38,564 nucleotides of DNA, taken from positions 1-38,564 of the forward strand of contig CAYUVF010000043.1 of assembly GCA_964448045.1 (NCBI GenBank), written 5' to 3'. Made by a program: the position numbers and the translations under genes. The stretch is from CAYUVF01 sp964448045. Lineage in GTDB: Bacteria > Bacteroidota > Rhodothermia > Rhodothermales > Salinibacteraceae. The notes beneath the pieces were generated by a model. It ran no database searches, was not told where the DNA came from, and worked only from the letters and a program-made list of their open reading frames with translations. Shown here piece after piece: positions 1 through 6,672 of this stretch. Each line of letters starts with the position of its first letter. Position 1 is the stretch's first letter.

Positions 1-528
1 GCCGCCTTCGGCGCGGGCGCCTCCGTCTTCGCCGACTGGTGGGCCTACAAGTTCGAGGTCTACTACTCGACGGCCTACAACGCGGCCATCCTCACGAAGA
101 ACGGCGTGCTGACCTCGATCAACTCCGACTCGGCCGAGCTGAACCGCCACCTCTACCACGAGGCTGCCAAGTCGCAGAAGTACGGCGACCTGACCGACAA
201 CGAGGCACTGCGGCTCATCACGATCAACCCGGCCCGGCAGCTCGGCATCGCCGACCGGGTGGGCTCGATCGAGGTCGGCAAGGACGCGGACCTGGCCATC
301 TTCAACGCCCACCCGCTCTCGATCTACGCCGTCGTCGAGCGCACGATCGTCGATGGCGTGACGCGCTTCGATCGAGAGCTGGACCCCGACGACATGCGTC
401 TGCGCGTGGACCCCGAGGCGGCCGTCGAGGTGGCGACCCACTGGGAGGGCACCCAGGACGACCGCTGCATGCAGGGCGCCTTCCTGCACGCCTCTGAGCA
501 GGGCCTCCGCCTGCTCCACGCCCACTGA
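1..528 (+). CDS. Amidohydrolase family protein, C-terminal part (5' end outside window)
   Basis: The frame is open from base 1 to a TGA at 526-528, giving about 175 residues. It shows the C-terminal half of the amidohydrolase (imidazolonepropionase-like) fold: a segment with SDSAELNRHL around the last metal-site Asp, then the hallmark ITINPARQLG and IEVGKDADLAIF stretches that close the barrel and re-enter the small beta-sandwich domain. Enzymes of this superfamily hydrolyse C-N bonds of cyclic amides or peptide-like substrates at a metal centre; the substrate cannot be told from this fragment. A second family member follows on the same strand after 123 bp, a tandem layout common in Bacteroidota, where such pairs are often secreted. 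The N-terminus, including any signal peptide and HxH motif, is not visible. Confidence 0.9.
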   Translation, partial: AAFGAGASVFADWWAYKFEVYYSTAYNAAILTKNGVLTSINSDSAELNRHLYHEAAKSQKYGDLTDNEALRLITINPARQLGIADRVGSIEVGKDADLAIFNAHPLSIYAVVERTIVDGVTRFDRELDPDDMRLRVDPEAAVEVATHWEGTQDDRCMQGAFLHASEQGLRLLHAH

Positions 529-529
529 C

Positions 530-604
530 GAGACGAAGAACCGGTGAGACGACGAATCGGTGCTTCGCATTTCTCGACGCTTCGTCTCCTCGGTTCTTCG
601 TCTC
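530..604. repeat. Intergenic inverted repeat with GAGACGAAGAACCG arms
   Basis: The 14-base arm GAGACGAAGAACCG at 530-543 is perfectly complementary to CGGTTCTTCGTCTC at 591-604. Inside lies a second, degenerate copy (GACGACGAATCGG, 549-561) facing GACGCTTCGTC. The element fills the spacer between the two amidohydrolase genes, so it could act as a processing or termination hairpin, but there is no T-run. A 17-base relative of the left arm, 16 of 17 identical, lies at 9253-9269. Confidence 0.7.
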
Positions 605-651
605 CTTTCATTCCTCTAGCGCGTTTCCACCTACCGCTGTTGCCTGACCCC

Positions 652-1965
652 ATGCGTTTTCTCTCGCTCCTCCTCGCCCTGCTTCTCGTAACGACGGCCG
701 GCGCCTCGGCGCAGAAGGCACCCGGCCAGCCCGGCACGTTCGCCCTCACCAATGCCCGCATCGTAACCGTCACCAACGGCACGATCGAGCGGGGCACGCT
801 CGTCATCCGCGACGGCCGCATCGCCGCGCTCGGCGCCGACGTGGCCGTGCCCGAGGACGCGACGGTCATCGACTGCACGGACCTGACGCTCTACCCCGGC
901 TTTATCGACGCCGGCACGCGGCTCGGGCTCGTGGAGGTCGGCTCGCTGGCCGAGACGCGCGACTACCGCGAGATCGGCGACCTGACGCCCCACATGCGGG
1001 CGCTCACGGCCGTCAACCCCAACTCGGTGAGCATCCCCGTCACCCGCGTGAACGGCGTAACGGCGGTCATCGCCGAACCCACGGGCGGGCTCCTGCCCGG
1101 CACGGCCGCGCTCATCGGCCTGCACGGCTACACGCCCGCGCAGATGCACCTCGGCGGCTTCGAGGCCGTCGTGCTCGACTACCCGTCGACCGGCCGCCGC
1201 GGCCCCTGGGATCGCCGCTCCGAAGAAGAGATCGAGAAGCAGGCGAAGGAGGCGCTCGAGAAGCTCGATGAGGTGTGGGACCGGGCCGTGCTCTACGCCC
1301 GCATCGACTCGGCCCACGCGGCCGACCCCGACCGCCACCGCGCGCCGGCGTTCTCGCCGGCCATGCAGGCGCTCGTGCCCGTCGTCCGCGGCGAGATGCC
1401 GATCCTGCTGAAGGCCGACGGGGCGAAGGACATTACCTCGGCGCTCGAATGGGCCGAGGCGCGCGACGTGCTCGACCAGGTGATCCTGAGCGGCGCGGCC
1501 GAAGGCTGGCGCGTGGCCGACGAGATCGCGGCCGCCGGCGTGCCCGTCCTGGCCGGCCCGGTCCTCTCGATCCCCTCGCGCGCGTCGGACCGCTACGACA
1601 AGGCCTACGCCAACGCCGGCCTGATGCAACAGGCCGGCGTCGAGGTCGCCCTGCGCACCGGCGAGGCCGAGAACGTGCGCAACCTGCCCTACCACGCGGG
1701 CTTCGCGGCCGCCTACGGCATGGGCAAGGACGAGGCCCTACGGGCCGTCACCATCGTGCCCGCCCGCATCTTCGGCGTCGGCGACGAGGTCGGCTCGCTG
1801 GAGGTCGGCAAGCGGGCCAACCTCTTCGCTGCGACTGGCGATCCGTTCGAGACGAAGACGGACGTCGTTCACCTCTTCATCGACGGCTACCAGATTCCCC
1901 TGGAGAGCCGCCACACGAAGCTCTACGACGAGTTCTTGGAGCGCACGCCGGGCCTTGCGAAGTAG
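652..1965 (+). CDS. Secreted amidohydrolase-like protein lacking the HxH motif
   Basis: A 437-residue protein. The ATG at 652 is chosen because it is followed at once by a signal peptide (residues 1-20, cleavage after ASA), whereas the longer open frame from 544 adds only an Arg-rich leader. After the N-terminal beta-sandwich comes YPGFIDAGTRLGLVEVG (81-97). In active relatives this position reads PGxIDAHxHxG, so both metal-binding His of HxH are replaced here (Gly88, Arg90). The C-terminal NPAR-like motif is present as VPARIFGV, followed by LEVGKRANLF. It is probably exported and stands in tandem with a preceding amidohydrolase, with which it may pair. Loss of the metal ligands suggests either a non-catalytic partner or altered chemistry; this is inference. 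Confidence 0.85.
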   Translation: MRFLSLLLALLLVTTAGASAQKAPGQPGTFALTNARIVTVTNGTIERGTLVIRDGRIAALGADVAVPEDATVIDCTDLTLYPGFIDAGTRLGLVEVGSLAETRDYREIGDLTPHMRALTAVNPNSVSIPVTRVNGVTAVIAEPTGGLLPGTAALIGLHGYTPAQMHLGGFEAVVLDYPSTGRRGPWDRRSEEEIEKQAKEALEKLDEVWDRAVLYARIDSAHAADPDRHRAPAFSPAMQALVPVVRGEMPILLKADGAKDITSALEWAEARDVLDQVILSGAAEGWRVADEIAAAGVPVLAGPVLSIPSRASDRYDKAYANAGLMQQAGVEVALRTGEAENVRNLPYHAGFAAAYGMGKDEALRAVTIVPARIFGVGDEVGSLEVGKRANLFAATGDPFETKTDVVHLFIDGYQIPLESRHTKLYDEFLERTPGLAK

Positions 1966-1971
1966 AGAAGG

Positions 1972-1998
1972 GCTCGGGGTAAACGGCCTGTCCCGAGC
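1972..1998 (+). terminator. Possible hairpin after the amidohydrolase pair
   Basis: GCTCGGG at 1972-1978 pairs with CCCGAGC at 1992-1998 across a 13-base loop, 6 bases after the TAG stop. There is no T-run, so at most it is a weak or factor-assisted terminator. The rest of the spacer to 2250 holds GC-rich sequence up to about 2150 and then an AT-rich leader. Confidence 0.3.
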
Positions 1999-2187
1999 GT
2001 GACGAGGATTGAGGATCGTCCTCAGAATCTAACGCCTGCTCGTCCCGGGACTCCGCCTCGAGACGACGTCTCCGGCGCGAGCACGTTGCGCGGCTATATC
2101 GCGGGAGACGCGGCGCGGACCCGTTCGCGCGCACCCCGAAGGCTCAAGGTACAGATGCTAAATTAACACATCCTTAACAATATAACC

Positions 2188-2216
2188 TTGATTCACAAAA
2201 AAAACACACTTATGGT
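2188..2216 (+). promoter_or_regulatory. Candidate promoter of the Trx-like/peptide cassette
   Basis: TTGATT (2188-2193) and TATGGT (2211-2216) are separated by 17 bases, in an abruptly AT-rich leader (about 2158-2212) that includes a run of eight A. It ends 35 bases before the ATG at 2252. Bacteroidota sigma factors often use a different consensus, so this is only a candidate. Confidence 0.3.
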
Positions 2217-2251
2217 GGCGGTGGGTCCTAGAAAACGGAAGCAGAGGAAAG

Positions 2252-2728
2252 ATGCTGCGCCGTTTCACGTCTACATACGGACTGCTCTTCTCGGGAATCC
2301 TCGCGGCCTTGTTCGCCGGTTTTCTCTTCGCCGTCGCCGGTGAGTCCGCTTCTTCACCCCGTGTGTTACCGGACGCCTTGCGAGCCGGAGAGCACGAGGG
2401 CCCGGTGCTCGCTTGGGTCATCACACGCGACGCCTATGCCTCGTGTCAGCAACCGGCCTACGTACTACGCCGCATCCAGCAACGGTACGGCGAGGCCGTT
2501 CCGCTGGTCGTCTGGTACGAGGAGCATGAGCGAAGCGATGTCCAACGCATCCTCACGCGCGAGCGCCTCGCTGCCCGCCTGCTTCCGTTGAACGCCCGGG
2601 CGTACGAGCGATGGCTCGGCCATCCGCCTGTGCCCGCGCTTCATCTTCTCGATAACGACCGGCTGGTGAAATCCTGGTCGTACACGCGCCGTCCCGTCCA
2701 GATCGAGGACGTGATGGCTCTGCTGTGA
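2252..2728 (+). CDS. Membrane-anchored thioredoxin-fold-like protein with a single cysteine
   Basis: A 158-residue protein preceded by AGAGGAAAG, a good ribosome binding site. Residues 9-30 form one hydrophobic segment (signal anchor or signal peptide), leaving a roughly 125-residue periplasmic domain. The pattern is thioredoxin-like: a strand (VLAWVIT, 52-58), then ASCQQPAYVLRRI with only Cys65 where CXXC would lie, a second strand (VPLVVWYEE), and PVPALHLLDNDRLV (126-139), which resembles the cis-Pro strand and beta-hairpin of the fold. The gene is GC-rich like the chromosome. Its neighbour 81 bp downstream is a small secreted Cys-rich peptide, so a role in handling that peptide's thiols is a reasonable guess. 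With one Cys it cannot be a classical dithiol oxidoreductase; it may be a monothiol enzyme, a chaperone or a degenerate TlpA-like protein. Confidence 0.7.
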   Translation: MLRRFTSTYGLLFSGILAALFAGFLFAVAGESASSPRVLPDALRAGEHEGPVLAWVITRDAYASCQQPAYVLRRIQQRYGEAVPLVVWYEEHERSDVQRILTRERLAARLLPLNARAYERWLGHPPVPALHLLDNDRLVKSWSYTRRPVQIEDVMALL

Positions 2729-2809
2729 ATGGGGAAGGTCGTATCTGCTGTTTTCACCCATTCATTCTTCTTCGCGTTCATTTCTACTCACTCAAACCGC
2801 GAGAGAATT

Positions 2810-3037
2810 ATGTCGAAAGTCTTAAAAGCATCATTACTCGCAATACTATTGATTGCCTTCTTAGCAATTGGTATAGCCAACTCCCAGTCTACATTGGCCA
2901 CTGAACCTCCTGTAGCTATGGGAGTCGAGCAGTATGGTATAGGCCCCAGCGGGCCCGACTGTTTCGCTCAGTGTGCCGAGCCATACTGCTGCATTACGCC
3001 CGCTCCCCAACAGGAACTTCAGGAACTGCAATACTAG
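2810..3037 (+). CDS. Small secreted cysteine-rich peptide (CX3CX4CC)
   Basis: A 75-residue protein. The ATG at 2810 is preferred over the in-frame ATG at 2729, because GAGAGAA precedes it and the signal sequence begins there. Residues 4-23 are strongly hydrophobic; signal peptidase could cut near ANS (23-25). The mature part of about 50 residues has a Gly/Pro-rich stretch, then four cysteines at 51, 55, 60 and 61, and a Gln/Glu/Leu tail. The layout resembles the short exported peptides (NVEALA type) found next to 6-bladed propeller genes in gut Bacteroidales, but the NVEALA motif itself is absent and I recognise no family. Base composition is clearly lower in GC than its flanks. A perfect terminator follows 30 bp after the stop, so it can be made as a short separate transcript. 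Function unknown. Confidence 0.7.
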   Translation: MSKVLKASLLAILLIAFLAIGIANSQSTLATEPPVAMGVEQYGIGPSGPDCFAQCAEPYCCITPAPQQELQELQY

Positions 3038-3066
3038 TCGGCAAGCTCAAGGCTAGGAACACACAA

Positions 3067-3094
3067 GATAGGGGGGGTATCCCCCTATCTTTTT
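3067..3094 (+). terminator. Intrinsic terminator after the Cys-rich peptide gene
   Basis: A perfect 9-bp stem (GATAGGGGG 3067-3075, CCCCCTATC 3081-3089) with a 5-base loop is followed by TTTTT (3090-3094). It stands between the peptide gene and the propeller gene, only 34 bases before the latter's ATG, so it should separate or attenuate expression of the two. Confidence 0.9.
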
Positions 3095-3128
3095 GTTACG
3101 TATTTTGTGCCTGTTTACGCCCAATACC

Positions 3129-4241
3129 ATGACCAAGCTCCGACAAAACACATCAAAGAACCCTCAATATATACTCTTACCCAACCCAACTACAAAATTT
3201 TTTATTTTATTTTGTCTTTCCATTATCATTTTTCCCAAACACTCTTTTTCCCAGAAGTTAAATGACTATATTATATGGAGCCAATCCCTTATCTTGGAGG
3301 AGCCAGAAAACATTTTCACTGTATCGCCCGAAGTCCGCATAGATCCTGAGGGTGGATTTATAGTTTCAGATACAAAAGAGTCCCAAGTGCGTTTATATAG
3401 TCGCTCCGGCAAGCTAAGGACGTATTTTGGACAGAAGGGACAAGGACCTAATGATCTTAACCGTCCACATGCTGCGCTTCGGATCGACTCAAACCGAATT
3501 ATTGTTCCCCAACCCAGGAGGATCTCTATTTTCAGTGAAGAAGGCGATTACCTCGAGAGTTATCCTGGAGTCACGGCCGGACAAACATATCAGGTTCACG
3601 ACCTACCAGGAGAGGAGATTCTTGTTGTTGGCGCGAGACAACGAAAACCGGGTGCCGCTCCATTGCTTCATCGTTTTCTCCCCTCCGAAGGAAAAATAGT
3701 AGACAGCTTCTTCCCGCATCCGGTCCCACCTGGAAGCTACGATAACTATCTTTTTACTATCTTAGAGCTTGCTACTGCTGACACGTACTATAACAACATC
3801 GTCGCATCCTTTGCCATTCTTCCTCGCCTGTACTTTTATGATTCGAATGGCAACCTTACCAGAGAAATCGACGTACCTCTTCGCCACTTTCGCACCCTCA
3901 ATGAAATTACATCTCCCCCCACTTCCATCGAGGGAATTAACAGGTTAGCAGAGACACACTCAAGGATATCGGATATTTTCTGGATCGGTAACAATATAAT
4001 ACTTATTCAATATTTCGATTTTATTAATGTCAGCAGCATGCAACTGAGATGGAACCTCGCCGCCGTCACACCGAACGGTGAGGTGCTCTTCGAGATTACG
4101 GACACGCCCCAACTCTTTGCCGTCGATCCCGAAACGGGGGAGCTTTTCTTCAGCCATCCCGACCACGACTTCGAGAACCACTGGATCGTCGGCCGCCTCA
4201 AGCCCGAGGTTGTGCAGCAAGCAAACGGCTTCGCGCGGTAG
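3129..4241 (+). CDS. 6-bladed beta-propeller secreted protein (composite gene)
   Basis: A 370-residue protein; the ATG at 3129 is used because the longer frame begins inside the preceding terminator. A hydrophobic export segment spans residues 24-35, with likely cleavage near SFS (39-41). Blades of the NHL/TolB-like 6-bladed propeller type are readable, for example DPEGGFIVSDTKESQVRLY and RISIFSEEGDYLESY, with the spaced Gly, Asp and aromatic residues of the fold. Bacteroidota proteins of this type are surface or periplasmic, of unknown ligand, and are commonly found beside small exported peptides, as here. The gene is AT-rich up to about base 4040 (near residue 304), and the last ~200 bp then return to the GC content of the chromosome, which suggests replacement of most of the gene. 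A TATTTTG box at 3101-3107 could be its own promoter. The role is not known. Confidence 0.8.
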   Translation: MTKLRQNTSKNPQYILLPNPTTKFFILFCLSIIIFPKHSFSQKLNDYIIWSQSLILEEPENIFTVSPEVRIDPEGGFIVSDTKESQVRLYSRSGKLRTYFGQKGQGPNDLNRPHAALRIDSNRIIVPQPRRISIFSEEGDYLESYPGVTAGQTYQVHDLPGEEILVVGARQRKPGAAPLLHRFLPSEGKIVDSFFPHPVPPGSYDNYLFTILELATADTYYNNIVASFAILPRLYFYDSNGNLTREIDVPLRHFRTLNEITSPPTSIEGINRLAETHSRISDIFWIGNNIILIQYFDFINVSSMQLRWNLAAVTPNGEVLFEITDTPQLFAVDPETGELFFSHPDHDFENHWIVGRLKPEVVQQANGFAR

Positions 4242-4243
4242 GT

Positions 4244-4277
4244 AGCGGGAGCGCGGGGACGTCCCCACGCTCCCGCT
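4244..4277. terminator. Long hairpin between convergent genes
   Basis: AGCGGGAGCG (4244-4253) and CGCTCCCGCT (4268-4277) pair perfectly; after one C/A mismatch, GGGGA pairs with TCCCC around a CG loop. The 34-base hairpin lies between the stop of the propeller gene (4241) and the stop of the convergent catalase gene (4300), so it may end transcription from both sides. There is no T-run. Confidence 0.6.
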
Positions 4278-4299
4278 CCCCCATGCGCCCACGCACTCG

Positions 4300-5178
4300 T
4301 CATTCAGACGCCACGGGCGCTGTCGGCTCGCGCGGAGTGCTGTGTACGCGCGGGTCGATCTCGCCGAGCTTGGCCTCCGGGCCCATCGGCTTCGGGTCGC
4401 GCACGTACTCGATCTCGCCCTTGCCATCCATAGACCGGCCCTTCGCCCAGCGGCCCTGTGCGCTCTCGGTGCCCTCGGAGCAGTTCCAGTACTGGTAGGC
4501 CACCTCCAACTTCTCGCGCTCCTGCGGGAAGCTCTGCGGCGCGGGCGTCGACTCGAGCCCGTCGGCCTCCAGCTCCTCGATGGCGGCGAGCCACTGGTTC
4601 TGGTGCATCGTGTCGCGGGCGATCAGGAACGAGAGCATGTCGCGCACGCCCGGATCGTCCGTCATCTCGTAGAGCCGGCACACCTGCTGGCGCCCCTGCG
4701 ACTCGGCCGTCACGTTGAAGCGGAAGTCGGAGAGCAGATTCCCGCTCGAGACCATGTAGCGCGAGGTCCACGGGTAGCCGACACTGTCGGTCGGCGCCGC
4801 GCCGAGGCCCGTCACGATCAGGTGCTGCGGGTTCATGCCCGCGAGGATCACGTCCTCGATGTCGCCGTCGCCCATAATCGCGCCGACAAACGAGTTCTTG
4901 GCCGCCTCTTCCTTCGCCTCCACGGGCGAGGACTCGAGGAGCCGCGCAATCATCGTGGCGAGCATCTCGACGTGGGCGATCTCCTCGGTGCCGATGTCGA
5001 GAATCATGTCGCGGTACTTGTCCGGAGCGCGGCAATTCCAGCCCTGGAACAGGTAGTTCATCATCACGGTCATCTCGCCCCACTGCCCGCCCAGCACTTC
5101 CTGGAGCTTCTTGGCGAAGAGCGGGTCCGGCCGCTCGGGCTTGGCCTCGTACTGCAGTTCCTTGGTCCGAAAAAACAT
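4300..5178 (-). CDS. Manganese catalase
   Basis: A 292-residue non-haem catalase, which disproportionates hydrogen peroxide at a di-manganese centre in the cytoplasm. The ATG at 5178 is preceded by AAGGGGGAATT, a strong ribosome binding site, and begins MFFRTKELQYE, typical for the family. The four-helix bundle carries the expected ligands at family positions: Glu35 (GEMTVMMNYL), Glu66 and His69 (EEIAHVEM), and, after an 11-residue insertion relative to the Thermus numbering I remember, Glu159 and His192 (RDTMHQNQW). Length fits the family. The acidic C-terminal tail with DGKGEIEYVRDP is also usual. It stands alone, convergent with the propeller gene and downstream of the polyketide synthase on the same strand, about 210 bp away. 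No regulator is adjacent. Confidence 0.96.
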   Translation of the reverse strand: MFFRTKELQYEAKPERPDPLFAKKLQEVLGGQWGEMTVMMNYLFQGWNCRAPDKYRDMILDIGTEEIAHVEMLATMIARLLESSPVEAKEEAAKNSFVGAIMGDGDIEDVILAGMNPQHLIVTGLGAAPTDSVGYPWTSRYMVSSGNLLSDFRFNVTAESQGRQQVCRLYEMTDDPGVRDMLSFLIARDTMHQNQWLAAIEELEADGLESTPAPQSFPQEREKLEVAYQYWNCSEGTESAQGRWAKGRSMDGKGEIEYVRDPKPMGPEAKLGEIDPRVHSTPREPTAPVASE

Positions 5179-5343
5179 AATTCCCCCTTGATGCTCGTTG
5201 TTGCGTAGCGATGGCGGATCGGCCCGACCGGGCCGCCACACGGCGGAAGCGCTTCGGTGCGCTTGGTTGTAGAAGACGATCCGCCCGCCCGCGATGTTGT
5301 TACGCCACCCGGCACGGCTGTGACGATGTAGACAAGGGAATTG

Positions 5344-5430
5344 GGAAAGGGAGAATTAGGGAATGGGGGAAGAGCGAAACATTCGACTTCACCCTTTTCC
5401 CTCTCTCCAACTCTCCCTCTCTCCACGCAC
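5344..5430. repeat. Purine/pyrimidine heptamer-phased repeat overlapping a gene end
   Basis: On the plus strand 5344-5378 divides into five purine-rich heptamers of the form GRGRAAT (GGAAAGG, GAGAATT, AGGGAAT, GGGGGAA, GAGCGAA). After a short gap, 5391-5430 is a pyrimidine-rich mirror (CCCTTTTCCCTCTCTCC and on). The second arm lies inside the coding frame of the polyketide synthase and encodes its odd last 12 residues. A related purine/pyrimidine pair lies at 23205-23330. Confidence 0.55.
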
Positions 5431-6552
5431 CTGCTGAAACAGCGCGCCTTCGATCGTGAGGCCGGGCCCGAAGGCCATGGCGACGCCGTGGCGCAGGTCG
5501 CTGCCCCCGCCGTGGGCGCGTGCGGCGCAGTGGCGGTCCAGAAACCGCTTCAGGATAAAGAGGATGGTGGGCGAACTCATGTTGCCGTAGCGGCGCAGCA
5601 CCTCACGGCTGTCCGAGAGCACCTCCGCCGGCAGGTCGAGCACGGCTTCGGTTTTGTCGAGGATGGCACGCCCACCGGGGTGAAGCGCCCAGAAGTCCAC
5701 GTCGTCCTGCGCGAGGCCGTGCGCGCCGAGCAGCTCGTCGAGGTAGTCGGGCAGGTGGCCGGCGATGACCTCCGGCACGCGCGACGAAAGGCCCATCAGA
5801 AAGCCCGTGTCGCCGATGTCCCACGTCATGTCCTCCATCGAGTCGTCGTCGAGACGGGCGCGGCCGCCGACGTACGCCAGCCGCCCTTCCGCCTCCTCGG
5901 CCGGTCGCGCGGCGAGGACGGCTGCCGCCGCGCCGTCGGAGAAGAGCGAGTTGACAACGACCTCTTCGAGCGTGCCGCTCGTCTGAAAGTGCAGCGTGCA
6001 CAGCTCCGCGCAGACGACGAGCACGCGCGCGTCGGGCCGGCTCTGGCAGAAGCTGTGGGCCACCCGCAGCGCGTTGAAGGCTGCATAGCAGCCCATAAAG
6101 CCGATGAAGGTGCGCTCGGTGGTGGGCGGAAGATCCAGGCGCTTGACGAGTTCGATGTCGAGCCCCGGCGCAAAGAAACCGGTGCAGCTCACGGCGACGA
6201 CGTGCGTGATGTCGGCGGGCGCCACGCGGGAGGCGGCGAGCGCCTTACGGGCCACGCCTTCGGCGAGCGGGAGCACGGCCTTGCGGTACTTTGCGTTGCG
6301 CGCCGCGGTGGAAGGCGCCGGCTCGAGCGACCAGTCGTTCGGGAAAAAGTCGAACGCCGCCGGCTCCTCACGGCCGTAGTCCGCCACGCACGAGTAGCGG
6401 TAGTCAATGGCCGAGCGCTCGTAGATGGCCGGCAGGCGCTGGCGCAGCGGCCGCGGCAGGCTCTCGATGCGCTGCATGAAGCGCGCCGCCTCCTCCTGCG
6501 GACGCCGCAGCGGCGGATTGCCCGTAGCGATGGCCTCTAGCACCGTGTACAT
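5389..6552 (-). CDS. Type III polyketide synthase (chalcone/stilbene synthase family)
   Basis: A 387-residue homodimeric ketosynthase that condenses a CoA starter with malonyl-CoA units on a single active site without a carrier protein. The catalytic triad is plain: Cys155 in GFMGCYAAFNAL, His291 in ALHPGGRAIL and Asn324 in YGNMSSPTI; the C-terminal AFGPGLT loop (360-366) is present. The ATG at 6552 begins the conserved N-terminal helix region; an upstream extension to 6621 is out of character. Bacterial members make alkylpyrones, alkylresorcinols or tetrahydroxynaphthalene; the product here cannot be assigned. No methyltransferase, oxygenase or prenyltransferase adjoins it. The last residues, after LFQQV, read RGERESWREGKG and derive from an intergenic repeat that has run into the gene. 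Confidence 0.94.
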   Translation of the reverse strand: MYTVLEAIATGNPPLRRPQEEAARFMQRIESLPRPLRQRLPAIYERSAIDYRYSCVADYGREEPAAFDFFPNDWSLEPAPSTAARNAKYRKAVLPLAEGVARKALAASRVAPADITHVVAVSCTGFFAPGLDIELVKRLDLPPTTERTFIGFMGCYAAFNALRVAHSFCQSRPDARVLVVCAELCTLHFQTSGTLEEVVVNSLFSDGAAAAVLAARPAEEAEGRLAYVGGRARLDDDSMEDMTWDIGDTGFLMGLSSRVPEVIAGHLPDYLDELLGAHGLAQDDVDFWALHPGGRAILDKTEAVLDLPAEVLSDSREVLRRYGNMSSPTILFILKRFLDRHCAARAHGGGSDLRHGVAMAFGPGLTIEGALFQQVRGERESWREGKG

Positions 6553-6672
6553 GCTCCGACGAGGACGTGAAGGGCATGCAGAATTACGATCTGCCTGACG
6601 AGAAGATAACGACCGGCGCACCGAGATGTTGTAACCGGGATGATACGGTCCCCGACCGGTCGTCCGCGCGCC

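Noticed and set aside
544..651. An N-terminal extension of the second amidohydrolase from a GTG at 544
   Set aside because: It lies within the inverted repeat and would bury the signal peptide.
1877..2134. An 85-codon minus-strand frame across the end of the second amidohydrolase
   Set aside because: Arg/Ser-rich translation without motif, overlapping a real gene and the terminal hairpin.
2729..2809. An N-terminal extension of the Cys-rich peptide from the ATG at 2729
   Set aside because: The ATG lies 1 base after the preceding stop codon, adds 27 residues ahead of the signal sequence, and has no better ribosome binding site than the ATG at 2810.
5213..5285. Inverted repeat GGCGGATCG / CGATCCGCC upstream of the catalase gene
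   Set aside because: Nine-base arms 55 bases apart in GC-rich sequence are not strong evidence of a functional structure.
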